NCBI GenBank assembly: GCA_034429475.1
Contig: DAOUGD010000346.1
Coordinates: 1-25,986 of the forward strand
DNA: 25,986 bases
Source: JAKQHY01 sp034429475
Lineage (GTDB): Bacteria; Chloroflexota; Anaerolineae; B4-G1; SLSP01
Reading direction: 5' to 3'
A model generated the notes under the pieces. That model worked only from the letters and a program-made list of their open reading frames with translations, was not told the DNA's origin and did not search any database. This document shows, piece by piece, positions 1-7,818 of this stretch. The position numbers were made by a program, and so were the translations under genes. Position 1 is the stretch's first letter, and each line of letters starts with the position of its first letter.

Positions 1-66
1 GCCCGCTAGTTTCGCCCGGAGCGCGGCGAATTGGCGATTGCGCAGTTTGTGAGTCCGACTTTTCAT
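1..66 (-). CDS. 5' end of an unidentified gene (partial, runs off the left edge)
   Basis: On the minus strand an ATG at 66-64 is preceded at suitable distance by a good ribosome binding site (GGAGGG) and opens a frame with no stop through to the window edge, giving 22 residues beginning MKSRTHKLRNRQF. The start is basic, with many Lys and Arg. Too little is present to assign a family. A TAAAAT sequence about 40 bases upstream could be a -10 box, but no -35 is evident. The frame could be spurious given its length; the ribosome binding site is the main support. Confidence 0.45.
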   Translation of the reverse strand, partial: MKSRTHKLRNRQFAALRAKLAG

Positions 67-124
67 CTGTTGCCCTCCGGCTGTCGAGCTGGAGGTATTT
101 TACCCGATCAAAACTGAAAGGTAG

Positions 125-1123
125 TCAGGGCATCACCAGAACCCGACCTGCTTCCAGCCCGCCCCCTGCCCGTGTGCCGCCCAGGCGGACGGCCACCGCG
201 GCTGTGACTGCACCGCGGCCGCCTGTCAGGCGCACTGTCGGGAGGTCACGCCCCGTGACCCGGACGCCGCTTATGTCTATTACAGCGGCAGCAATCAGCC
301 CCAGACCCCGCCGGACGCGGGGAACGGGAACGCGCCGCCCCGCGGCAAACACCACTTCGGTTACAAGAGCAAGGCCTTCAATGTCGTGGACGACCGCCTC
401 TTTACCCTCTGGCCCCTCAGTGGCCCCTTCGTCCCTGCCAACCGCAATGACCACCTCCAGACCCTCCCCGGCTTCCAGGACCTCCGGACACGCTACCCCC
501 AACTTCAGATTGGCGAAGTCCTGGGCGACGCCGGTGAGGGCTGCGACGACATCCTGCGCTACGTCTTTGACGACTTGCACGCCTTGCGCACCATTGACCT
601 CCGCCATCATGCCACGGATACGGACCCCGCCACCTGTTTGAACCGCGGCTATGACGCGGACGGCATCCCGCTCTGCCCCCACGGCTACCAACTCCACTGC
701 AATGGCCACCACTACACCACCCAACAAACCAAGTGGGTCTGTCGCCAACGCTGCGGCCTCCAACCCCAGCCCGACGTCCATCCCCACCCGCCCGTCGCCC
801 GCCCGGACTGCCCCTACCGCGACCCGGAGCATCCGCTGGGCTTGACCGTCACCGTCGGCCGGACACTGCCCGACGGCTCCCTGCGCCTGGCCCGCGACCA
901 TGACGTCACCGGCCCCACCTGGGAGCGCCGCCACGCCCGCCAGGCCTACGCCGAGAGCCGCAACGCCCTCCAGACTCGCCTGGGCCTGAAGCGCTCCCCC
1001 TGGTTTGGTCTGGCCAACGCCGCCAAGGCCGCCCTCCTCGGCGACATCCTCATCCTCCTCACCACTGTCGCCCGTTTCGTCCGCGAAGCTTCCACCGCCG
1101 CCCCACGCGCCGCCCCCCACTAG
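125..1123 (+). pseudogene. 5'-truncated DDE transposase remnant (IS1182-like)
   Basis: One open frame runs from just after an in-frame TAG at 122-124 to the stop at 1121-1123, with no plausible start codon or ribosome binding site at its beginning. The GTG at 386 is only an internal codon. The product reads as the C-terminal two thirds of a DDE transposase: an early segment around GKHHFGYKSK, a Cys-containing middle (CPHGYQLHCNG, later CRQRCG), and a C-terminal block with ERRHARQAYAESRNALQTR followed by LGLKRSPWFGL, resembling the E-containing helix and tail of Chloroflexi IS1182-type transposases. The N-terminal part that would carry the first catalytic Asp is missing, so it is presumably inactive. 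Codon use is extremely C-rich at third positions, unlike all other genes here, which fits a transferred element. The family call is from motif memory; the exact IS family is uncertain. Confidence 0.7.
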
Positions 1124-1454
1124 GCGCGCCCGCCGGCTCCGCACCGCCAGGGCCCTGGCGGTGCCGCTGCCGTGCGCCTCACGTCCGCCGATCTGCCCCC
1201 CGCCGCCCCGAACCTCCACCTTTTTCCCCAAAAACGTCCCGCACCCTGGCCCCGCGCACCAGCTCCCGTAGGCCGCGTTTCTGCGACTTACTGCGCCGCG
1301 GCCGTCCGCCACGCCCGCTTTACTGCGCCACCAACCCGCGTCGGGCGCTCCCCTCACCCCCAAAACTCGTTCAACCCACCTTTGCGCCCTCCCAACCCCT
1401 TGCCCCCTCGTAAAAACCCCCCGCTTTACTGCGGCTGCCCGTGAATGCGCCAGG
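1124..1454. other. C-rich non-coding stretch downstream of the transposase remnant
   Basis: No gene could be supported. The plus strand is strongly C-rich and G-poor, with several C runs, continuing the composition of the transposase remnant, so it may be the rest of the same foreign insertion. It contains a perfect 24-base palindrome at 1141-1164 and three similar short motifs of the type TTACTGCG near 1287, 1321 and 1424. The overlapping open frames are low-complexity Pro/Arg-rich translations and are not credible proteins. Confidence 0.5.
1141..1164. repeat. Perfect 24-base palindrome behind the transposase
   Basis: The arm GCACCGCCAGGG is followed directly by its exact reverse complement. 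It lies 18 bases after the transposase stop codon. There is no T-run on either side, so it is not a classical terminator. It could be part of the end of the insertion element or a protein binding site. Confidence 0.6.
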
Positions 1455-1483
1455 TTGACCCACCGATCTTCCCATGCTATACT
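1455..1483 (+). promoter_or_regulatory. Sigma70-type promoter for pspA
   Basis: TTGACC at 1455-1460 and TATACT at 1478-1483 are separated by exactly 17 bases, a near-consensus vegetative promoter. Transcription would start near 1490, leaving a leader of about 100 bases before the pspA start at 1591. It is the first normal-composition sequence after the C-rich foreign stretch. Confidence 0.75.
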
Positions 1484-1590
1484 GAAAGGGGTGGGGAGGG
1501 CGGTTTGAATTGTCTTTACGCAACTTCAGCCCTGCTTAGCTCGTAATACTAGAGTGTAACTTTGGTTCACATCACATAGGAGGCAACCTG

Positions 1591-2271
1591 ATGGCAACTT
1601 TATTGGATAAAATCTCAACATTGATTTCGGCCAACCTGCACGCGCTGGTGGACAAGGCCCTGAAGAGCAACAACATTGCCGTGGTGGATCAATATATCCG
1701 CCAGGTGGAAGACAGCCTGGAAGATTTGGAAGACGCAGCGGCCACCGTGGGCGGCGAAGTCAAATCGCTCAAACGCAAGCTGGCGGAGATGGAGCAGAAG
1801 GCGGCGGATTTTGATCGCGCCATTGACGCTTTCCTGGTAGAGGGCAACGAAACCGGCGCCACCGCAGCCCAGAGCCGGTTGAACAGCACGCAGCGGTTGG
1901 TGGAGACGTACAAAGAGCAAATCACGCGGCAGGAGACGGAGTTCCAGCAATTGCTGGATGCCAAAGTCAAACTTGAGGCGCGTCTGTCTACGATGAAGCA
2001 GCAGCGCGAAGAATTGCGCGCCCTGTTGGAACTGGCGAAGAGCAAGGAAATCTCCGTCAAAGCGATGAAGGGACTGGACGATTTGGTGGGCGTCGGCGAC
2101 GCCGACATCAGCCGGATTGCCGGCAGCATCTACGCGCGGCTGGATAAGGCCTCAACCGCGGTGGAAATGCGCGCGGCCAACCTGGACGCTCAGATTGACG
2201 ACGTTCTGGATCGCGGCGCGATCAATTCCCAACTGGAAGAACGGCGCAAACGGCTGGGGCTGAACGAGTAA
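1591..2271 (+). CDS. pspA: PspA/IM30 (ESCRT-III-like) membrane-stress protein
   Basis: The 226-residue product is the usual length of PspA/Vipp1 proteins and is almost entirely charged helical coiled coil. It opens with an amphipathic helix (LLDKISTLISANLHALVD) like the membrane-binding helix of the family, followed by the typical stretch with VDQYIRQVEDSLEDLEDA. Family members polymerise on the inner leaflet of the cytoplasmic membrane and protect it against leakage and envelope stress. The start is ATG 1591 behind a strong AGGAGG ribosome binding site. It has its own promoter, and a GC-rich hairpin follows it. No pspF, pspB or pspC is nearby; the next three genes encode membrane-anchored SBP and VWA proteins, suggesting a different sensing arrangement. 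Confidence 0.93.
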   Translation: MATLLDKISTLISANLHALVDKALKSNNIAVVDQYIRQVEDSLEDLEDAAATVGGEVKSLKRKLAEMEQKAADFDRAIDAFLVEGNETGATAAQSRLNSTQRLVETYKEQITRQETEFQQLLDAKVKLEARLSTMKQQREELRALLELAKSKEISVKAMKGLDDLVGVGDADISRIAGSIYARLDKASTAVEMRAANLDAQIDDVLDRGAINSQLEERRKRLGLNE

Positions 2272-2288
2272 GCACCCTCGGCGGACTC

Positions 2289-2314
2289 AAGGGGCGGGGC
2301 TACCCTCGCCCCTT
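2289..2314 (+). terminator. Probable terminator after pspA
   Basis: AAGGGGCG at 2289-2296 pairs perfectly with CGCCCCTT at 2307-2314, and the interior can pair further (GGG with CCC). Only a short T stretch follows, so termination may be partial and the following genes may be read through. Confidence 0.55.
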
Positions 2315-2348
2315 TCGTCACATAAGGCCGGACGCCACGTCACTTTTC

Positions 2349-2398
2349 TCAGCAGATTACACGCTGTAAGCCGAGCCAAAACCTGCTAAATCTGCTGA
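2349..2398. repeat. Inverted repeat between pspA and the SBP gene
   Basis: TCAGCAGATT at 2349-2358 is matched by its exact reverse complement AATCTGCTGA at 2389-2398, separated by 30 bases. The arms resemble fragments of intergenic repeats rather than an operator. Together with 2399-2474 this fills the 200-base gap; I see no gene and no clear promoter in it. Confidence 0.55.
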
Positions 2399-2474
2399 CA
2401 AAGACAGATGGTTTTAGTGTGTATTGAGTACAACGAGGCGCTGGCAGGGATAAGGGAGGACAGAAGAGACAAGT

Positions 2475-3740
2475 ATGGAACGAACACGGTGGATCTTTAT
2501 AGGCATCTTGGCGCTGGTCGTTGCCATTGTTGGCGTATCCATCGGGGTACGTTTGCTTACACAAGATAACAATGATACTTCCGCCGCTCCGTTGGAACTA
2601 GATCGCCCGAATGCGATCACGGTGCGGGTCATGACCGCGTTGCCGGTGGAACCCTGGGTGCGTAGTGCTACCGAGCAATTCAACGCCAGCGCTCCCAAGT
2701 TGGATGAAGTCCCCATCCAGGTGGAAATTATCGCCATGGATGGCTTGACGGCTCTGGGTCGGTGGGATCGCAACGAGTTCGGCGCATTGGAAGCTGGCGT
2801 GGATGTGGCGAACTTGACGTCAGAACAAAAGGTCGCCCTGGCCGACTTCCCGACGGTGTGGATTCCCGACAGCCGTTACTTGGTGGAGCTGGCAAACGCC
2901 TCCTATAAGGAACGGCTGGGGCGGGATGTATTCTTGACCGACGGGCAGTACCGCGCCCGGCCCATCGCCATCAGTCTCTTCACCTGGGGTATTTACGAGA
3001 GCCGCGCGAAGGTGTTGGAGGCCAAATACGGCGAGGTCAGTTGGCGCACCATCCACGACGCTGCCATTGCGAAAGGCGGCTGGCAGGAACTCGGCGGCGA
3101 CGGCGGCTGGGGCTACTTCAAGCTCGTCGTCCCCAATCCCAACAAGAACGCCGGCGGGTTGGCCGCGATGGTGGCGGCCGCCGGGGAATACTATGGACGC
3201 ACCGACATCAGCGTGGCCGACTTCACCGATCCGGCCTTCCAGGCGTGGCTCAAGGAATTGATGGGGTCCGTCACCGACTTCAGCAGCGCCAGCGCGTACA
3301 CTGTGGAGGATTTCGCCCTTTTTGGCTACAGCCAAGGGGATGGCGGGCAACTGCTTGAAAGTGACTTGTTGCAAAACATGGAAGGTATTGCCAAACGGTG
3401 GGCCGATCCGCTCAAACTATACTATCCCCGCTATGTCACCTGGTTTGATTTTCCGTTTACCGTTTGGGTGGGGCCGGAAACCAGCGCGTTGGAGAAAAAC
3501 GCCGCATTGGAATTCCAGAAATTCCTGCTGAGCGAGGAGCAGCAGAAAGCGGCGTTGGTCTACGGTCTGCGCCCGGCGAATCCCAACGTCGCCGTGGACG
3601 CCACCCCGGACAGTCTGTTCGTCAAGTGGAGCGACCGCGGCGTGGAGCCGGTGGTGCCGCGTAGCGATGCCATGCGCAATCCCGACCGGGACGTGCTGCT
3701 GGCCCTGCTACGCTGGTTCGAACTGAACGTAGGGAACTGA
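2475..3740 (+). CDS. Membrane-anchored extracellular substrate-binding protein
   Basis: The 421-residue product has one N-terminal membrane segment at about residues 6-28 with no lipobox or obvious cleavage site, so it is probably anchored facing outside. The remainder resembles a family 1-type solute-binding protein of ABC importers (an early MTALPVEPWVRSATEQFNA segment, a late FPFTVWVGPETSALEKNAALEFQKFLLSEEQQ segment typical of the C-terminal lobe). No permease or ATPase gene is nearby. The next gene starts 10 bases downstream and contains the same kind of SBP domain fused to VWA, so the two probably arose by duplication and work together. A sensor or assembly role at the membrane, linked to PspA, is inferred. 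The ligand is unknown. The ribosome binding site is weak. Confidence 0.82.
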   Translation: MERTRWIFIGILALVVAIVGVSIGVRLLTQDNNDTSAAPLELDRPNAITVRVMTALPVEPWVRSATEQFNASAPKLDEVPIQVEIIAMDGLTALGRWDRNEFGALEAGVDVANLTSEQKVALADFPTVWIPDSRYLVELANASYKERLGRDVFLTDGQYRARPIAISLFTWGIYESRAKVLEAKYGEVSWRTIHDAAIAKGGWQELGGDGGWGYFKLVVPNPNKNAGGLAAMVAAAGEYYGRTDISVADFTDPAFQAWLKELMGSVTDFSSASAYTVEDFALFGYSQGDGGQLLESDLLQNMEGIAKRWADPLKLYYPRYVTWFDFPFTVWVGPETSALEKNAALEFQKFLLSEEQQKAALVYGLRPANPNVAVDATPDSLFVKWSDRGVEPVVPRSDAMRNPDRDVLLALLRWFELNVGN

Positions 3741-3750
3741 CGGGGGCGGT

Positions 3751-5496
3751 ATGAGCGAGAAGCTAAGTACAGAAAACCGCCAGACCTGGATCATCATTGG
3801 AGTGGCTCTGCTCATTGTGGCTTGTCTGTGCGTGGGCGTCGTCCTGCTGGCCGGGAAGTCGCTGTTTAGCGCCTTGCCCTTCTCCCCTCAAGACAAGGCG
3901 ATTTCCTCGCGCAGCACCACGGCGGAATTGACCGTCGCTGTCTCGCCGGGTATGGCGTCAACGTTCAACAAGCTGGTCGAGGTGTTTAACGTGCGCGGCC
4001 TGAAGACGCCAGATGGCACGGCGATGGTCGTGCGCACGGTGACGTTGGTTCCCGAAGAGATGGTGGTGCAAAGCCTGGAGCAGCCTACCTTCCAGGCGCT
4101 CGCGCCGGATAGCAGTCTGTGGTTGAGCCAGATTGATCGCCAATGGGCGGCGGCGCAGGGGGCCGGTGAAGACGGCGAGAGTGTGATTCCCATTGGCTAC
4201 CGGCGCTTCAGCGACCCGGTGCGCTACGCCGTCAGCCCCGTTGTCATTGCGACGTGGGAGAGCGTGGCCCGCGAGTTGGGCTGGCCGGAGCGCCGCGTCG
4301 GGTGGCAGGACATCCAGAACAAGGCGAAGGCGGATGCTAATTTCAAGTGGAATCACCCCAGCACCGGGCACGCCAGCGGACTGTTGGCGACACTGGCCGA
4401 ATTTTACGCCGGCGCCGGTCTGACGCGCGGCCTCACCCAGGAAGCCGCGACCGCGCAGTCTACCCTCGACTACGTGCGGTCGGTGGAAGCGACCGTGCGC
4501 TTCTACGGCGAGGGCGAGGACGTTATCGTGAGCCGCCTAGCGGCGGAAGGGCGCAATTTCCTCGACGCCTTCGTGGCGCAGGAACAGTTGGTTATTCACT
4601 GGAATCAGACGCAGTACGGCGACCGGCTGGTCGCGCTCTACCCGGCGGAGGGAACGCTGTGGGCCGACCATCCCCTGGCGCTGCTGGAACTGGGCGCATC
4701 CGGCGAGACGCCGCTCAGCGATAACCAGCGCCGCACCTATCGCGCCCTGGTGGACTACCTGACTTCGCCCGAAGCGCAGCAACACCTGCTCGCTGCCGGT
4801 TATCGTCCCGCCGACATGACCTTGCAGTTGGACACAGGGGATAGCCCCTTTGCCCAGAGCGACGCCGTGGATTGGCGGCAGCCTCAGACGACCCTGCAAA
4901 TTCCCGACGATAGCGTGGTGGCCGTAGTGCAGAACGTGTGGTGGTACACCAAGCGCCCCACCAACGTCTTCCTGGTCGTAGACACCAGCGGCAGCATGGA
5001 AGGCAACAAGATGTCTTCAACCAAAACGGCCCTCCATGCCTTCATTGACCAGATTCGGGGGGACCGCGATCAGGTGGGCCTGATTGCGTTCTCGACCGGG
5101 GTGACGGTTCTGCGTCCCTTGCAGCCGCTCGACGAGGCCGCCCGCGCCGATCTGACCGATGCCGTCACCAACATGAAGGCCGCAGGCAATACCGCCTTGA
5201 TTGATGGGGTGTGGGAGGCGTACACCACCTTACAAGGACTGGAAGCGACGGACGCCATCAACGCCATTGTGGTGATGACCGATGGTCAGGAAAATAACAG
5301 CGCGCACCGGATGTCTGAACTGCGGCATCGGTGGCAGACCGGGGGACGATCGGTCGTGATCTTCACCATCGCTTTTGGCAGCAACGCCGACGAAGAAGTG
5401 CTGCGCACGATGGCGGAGATCGGCGGCGGTCAATTCCGCCGCGCCGACGAGACTGACCTCGAAGAACTGTACAAGATCATCTCCACATACTTCTAA
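3751..5496 (+). CDS. Membrane-anchored SBP-VWA fusion protein
   Basis: This 581-residue protein has an N-terminal membrane segment at about residues 13-35, an SBP-like region at about 57-390 and a von Willebrand A domain from about 406 to the C-terminus. The VWA domain has a complete metal-binding MIDAS site: D411-T-S-G-S415, T481 and D511 (VMTDGQ). VWA domains of this type coordinate a divalent metal and bind partner proteins. The SBP part carries a C-terminal lobe signature (YRALVDYLTSPEAQQHLLAAGYRP). It follows the preceding SBP gene by 10 bases with a G-rich ribosome binding site and is surely cotranscribed. The topology puts both domains outside the cytoplasm. Such SBP-VWA proteins are known as an annotation class, but their function is not established. 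The stop codon lies at the edge of a short tandem repeat. Confidence 0.88.
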   Translation: MSEKLSTENRQTWIIIGVALLIVACLCVGVVLLAGKSLFSALPFSPQDKAISSRSTTAELTVAVSPGMASTFNKLVEVFNVRGLKTPDGTAMVVRTVTLVPEEMVVQSLEQPTFQALAPDSSLWLSQIDRQWAAAQGAGEDGESVIPIGYRRFSDPVRYAVSPVVIATWESVARELGWPERRVGWQDIQNKAKADANFKWNHPSTGHASGLLATLAEFYAGAGLTRGLTQEAATAQSTLDYVRSVEATVRFYGEGEDVIVSRLAAEGRNFLDAFVAQEQLVIHWNQTQYGDRLVALYPAEGTLWADHPLALLELGASGETPLSDNQRRTYRALVDYLTSPEAQQHLLAAGYRPADMTLQLDTGDSPFAQSDAVDWRQPQTTLQIPDDSVVAVVQNVWWYTKRPTNVFLVVDTSGSMEGNKMSSTKTALHAFIDQIRGDRDQVGLIAFSTGVTVLRPLQPLDEAARADLTDAVTNMKAAGNTALIDGVWEAYTTLQGLEATDAINAIVVMTDGQENNSAHRMSELRHRWQTGGRSVVIFTIAFGSNADEEVLRTMAEIGGGQFRRADETDLEELYKIISTYF

Positions 5497-5521
5497 TTCG
5501 CAACTCGTAATTCGTAATTCA
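5495..5521. repeat. Heptameric tandem repeat between the VWA gene and the next gene
   Basis: The stop codon of the VWA gene (TAA, 5494-5496) begins a run built from a TCGTAAT-type heptamer that fills the whole intergenic gap. No ribosome binding site is left in front of the next start codon at 5524. It resembles the short tandemly repeated repetitive sequences (STRR) known from filamentous cyanobacteria. Confidence 0.6.
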
Positions 5522-5523
5522 CT

Positions 5524-6342
5524 ATGACCAAAACGTACTCTGACCTGGAAAAAAAAGCCAATCGCGCCATCTGGCAGTACGCCTTCATGCGCTTAGAAAG
5601 CGCCATCGTGATTGGCGGCACTATTTTGTTGTCGTTCTTCTACAAAACCTTTATGCCGTCCTGGTGGCCCGAATGGGGCTGGCCGGCGCTGGGCGCACTG
5701 GCGCTGTTGCTGTTGGTGGTTTCAACTGTGACCGACAAACATACGCGCGTCAAAGTGCAGTCAGAACTGTTGCACGAAAGCTTCAACCCGCGCAAGTTGG
5801 ACGATCCACGCCTGCGTCACGAACTCGGCAAAGCGCTGGAATACCAGCAAAGTATCCGCACCCATATTGCTAGTCAGCGGTCGGGCGTGCTCAAAGAACG
5901 GCTGATGGATACGGCCCGTCAGATCGAAGACTGGGTGAGCAATATTTACAAACTGGCGGTGCAACTGGACGCCTACCAACACGATCAACTGCTGGTGCAG
6001 GAACGCAATTCTGTTCCGCGTGAGTTGGAGACGCTGGCCTCTCGCCGGAGCGAGGCCGATAATCCCGAAGTGCAGTTGCAGCTTGACGAAGTGATCGCCA
6101 GCAAGCGCAAGCAGTGGGAATCCCTGAGCGCGTTGGACGAGCGGATGCAGCAGGCCGAACTGCAACTGGAGCAGAGCACCACGGCATTGGCGACGGTGTA
6201 CAGCCAGCTTCAACTCATTGGCGCGCAGGACATTCAAAGCGGGCGTTCCGAGCGCCTGCGCCAGGACATTCACGAGCAGGTGGCGCAGCTCAACGATTTG
6301 GTGAGCTGCATCAACGCTGTGTATGACTCTCAAGGGAGTTAG
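5524..6342 (+). CDS. Two-TM membrane protein with long cytoplasmic coiled coil
   Basis: The 272-residue product has two predicted membrane segments at about residues 24-41 and 51-70, joined by a short Trp-rich loop (MPSWWPEWGWP), then about 200 residues of charged, Gln/Leu-rich helix that should form a coiled coil. With a short N-terminal tail inside, the helical part would be cytoplasmic. I recognise no named family. Its position after pspA, SBP and SBP-VWA suggests it could link the extracytoplasmic SBP/VWA proteins to PspA, itself a coiled-coil protein; this is inference. There is no evident ribosome binding site because a tandem repeat sits in the gap, so translation may depend on coupling to the upstream gene. 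The TAG stop is inside another tandem repeat. Confidence 0.75.
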   Translation: MTKTYSDLEKKANRAIWQYAFMRLESAIVIGGTILLSFFYKTFMPSWWPEWGWPALGALALLLLVVSTVTDKHTRVKVQSELLHESFNPRKLDDPRLRHELGKALEYQQSIRTHIASQRSGVLKERLMDTARQIEDWVSNIYKLAVQLDAYQHDQLLVQERNSVPRELETLASRRSEADNPEVQLQLDEVIASKRKQWESLSALDERMQQAELQLEQSTTALATVYSQLQLIGAQDIQSGRSERLRQDIHEQVAQLNDLVSCINAVYDSQGS

Positions 6343-6428
6343 GAGTTAGGAGTTAGGAGTGAGGAGTGAGGATGTGAGAAACCTGTTTCCTACTCCCTAC
6401 TTCCTACTTCCTACTTCCTACTCCCTAT
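6334..6428. repeat. Long imperfect inverted repeat made of heptamers
   Basis: The left arm, about 6334-6373, is a tandem of GGAGTTA and GGAGTGA heptamers; the right arm, about 6390-6428, is a tandem of CTTCCTA and related heptamers. The arms are largely complementary, so the RNA would form a hairpin of about 40 imperfect pairs with a loop near AAACCTGTTT. The stop codon of the coiled-coil gene (6340-6342) lies inside the left arm. It is probably an STRR-type repeat and may also slow or end transcription. Confidence 0.75.
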
Positions 6429-6456
6429 GTCCAATTTTTCCATTGGGAGGGTTTGA

Positions 6457-7593
6457 ATGAAACGAGTTCTTTTGTGCATGGCATTGCTGGTCCTGTTGAC
6501 GGGTTGCGGCGGCAGCAAGGCGAAAGAGCCGACCAAGGGCGATGTGATTGTCTACGTGGCGGTGCCGCTCAGCGGCTTCCAGGCCAATGGTGGGCAGACG
6601 GTGTTGGGCGGCGTGCGGTTGGCGGCGGAAGAAATCAACCTGCGCGGCGGGCTGCTCGGCTACCGGGTGGTCGTGCGTCCCCTGGACGACGAGTCGGACA
6701 GCGACGTGGCCGTGGCGCAGGTCGCGCAAATCCAGGACGCCCTGAGCAAGGGAGAGCGTGTCATCGGCGTGATCGGGCACCTCAATAGCGGGCAGACGTC
6801 CGCCGCGATGGAACTGTACAAGGACTTGCCCCTGATTATCGTCACGCCGACGGCGTCGGAGCAGGGGCTGAGCCAGCGCGGCTACACCAACTTCTTCCGC
6901 GTCAACGCCAGCGACGATGTGCAGGCCGCCGTGGACGCACGTTTCCTCGTCGAGAAACTCGGCGTAAAGCGCATTGCCGTCGTCCACAACAACACGGACT
7001 ACGGCAAGGGCCTGGCGGCCTCGCTGGTCAAGGAGTTGGAAGCGCGCGGCGGGCAGGCGGTTGTCCAGATTGAGGTGGAAGAAGGGCAGAGCACTTACGA
7101 CGCCGAAGTGCCCCAAATCCAGGGCGCCAACCCTGAAGCCATCTTCTATGCTGGCTACGAGATCGAGACCCCGTTCCTGCGCTATGCCCTGGTGCGCACC
7201 GGCGTGACCGTCCCAATGTTGGCGAGCGACGGCGCGTTCCTTTCCCCCACGATTGACGACTCCGACGGCGCGGCAGAAGGGCTATACGTGAGCACTTTCG
7301 CGCCCAGCCCAACTCAGGCGGCGGACGCCAGGTGGTTTGAGGCGTACCAGGTGGTCGAATACCGCAACCCGGACACCTACTCGGTCAACGGCTACGTGGC
7401 GATGCAGGTCCTCCTCGAAGGTGTGACGAAGGCCAACTCGTTGGAGTCCGGCAAGATCGCCGAGACCTTGCGAGGAAACAGCGTCCCCACTCTGCTCAAT
7501 AGTCTGAGCTACCAGGCCAATGGCGACTTAGTAGACGCTAAAATCTGGATTTACCAGGTGGTCGGGAGTGAATTCAAGCAGGTGGAATGGTAG
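6457..7593 (+). CDS. LivJ-type (Peripla_BP_6) substrate-binding lipoprotein
   Basis: The 378-residue product has a lipoprotein signal peptide with lipobox LLTGC near residues 14-18, then the full two-lobe fold of branched-chain amino acid/amide binding proteins: PLSGFQANGGQTVLGGVRLAAEEIN at the start, IGVIGHLNSGQTSAA and VVHNNTDYGKGLAASL in lobe one, and an ASDGAF segment later. Such proteins bind small amino acid-like ligands at the outer face of the membrane. No LivHMGF transporter genes follow, so it may be a sensor, or may serve a transporter encoded elsewhere. The start is ATG 6457 behind a GGGAGGG site. A terminator at 7645 follows, so it forms its own unit or ends the upstream one. The exact ligand cannot be told. 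Confidence 0.9.
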   Translation: MKRVLLCMALLVLLTGCGGSKAKEPTKGDVIVYVAVPLSGFQANGGQTVLGGVRLAAEEINLRGGLLGYRVVVRPLDDESDSDVAVAQVAQIQDALSKGERVIGVIGHLNSGQTSAAMELYKDLPLIIVTPTASEQGLSQRGYTNFFRVNASDDVQAAVDARFLVEKLGVKRIAVVHNNTDYGKGLAASLVKELEARGGQAVVQIEVEEGQSTYDAEVPQIQGANPEAIFYAGYEIETPFLRYALVRTGVTVPMLASDGAFLSPTIDDSDGAAEGLYVSTFAPSPTQAADARWFEAYQVVEYRNPDTYSVNGYVAMQVLLEGVTKANSLESGKIAETLRGNSVPTLLNSLSYQANGDLVDAKIWIYQVVGSEFKQVEW

Positions 7594-7644
7594 CCGATGA
7601 GATAGACGCTGTCGCCAGATAATTTTGATAGCAGCCGATAGGAT

Positions 7645-7679
7645 GGGGCAGACGCCTACAGTCTGCCCCTGTTTTGTTT
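7645..7679 (+). terminator. Rho-independent terminator after the LivJ-type gene
   Basis: GGGGCAGAC (7645-7653) and GTCTGCCCC (7661-7669) form a perfect 9-pair stem with a 7-base loop, followed by the T-rich TGTTTTGTTT tract. Confidence 0.85.
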
Positions 7680-7697
7680 CCAAAGCCATTATTGAAC

Positions 7698-7771
7698 CGT
7701 CATTCTGAGCGTTTTTTGCGAAGAATCTCTCCTGTACGCGGTCGAGACCCTTCGCTTCGCTCAGGGTGACG
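7698..7771 (-). repeat. Dispersed hairpin repeat, copy A
   Basis: One of three copies here of an element with outer arms CGTCA..CTGAGCG / CGCTCAG..TGACG and inner arms built on GCGAAG and GGTCTCT / AGAATCTCTCC. This copy is inverted relative to the other two. Each copy folds back on itself. It has no coding potential and resembles non-autonomous (MITE or REP-like) intergenic elements. Confidence 0.85.
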
Positions 7772-7818
7772 TTAGAGAGCTATTCTTCGGAAGTAACGAA
7801 CGTCATTGGGAGGTGACT

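Noticed and set aside
125..1363. Long minus-strand open frame of 412 codons opposite the transposase remnant
   Set aside because: It is Gly/Val/Ala-rich low-complexity translation caused by the C-rich plus strand; the plus frame has recognisable transposase segments.
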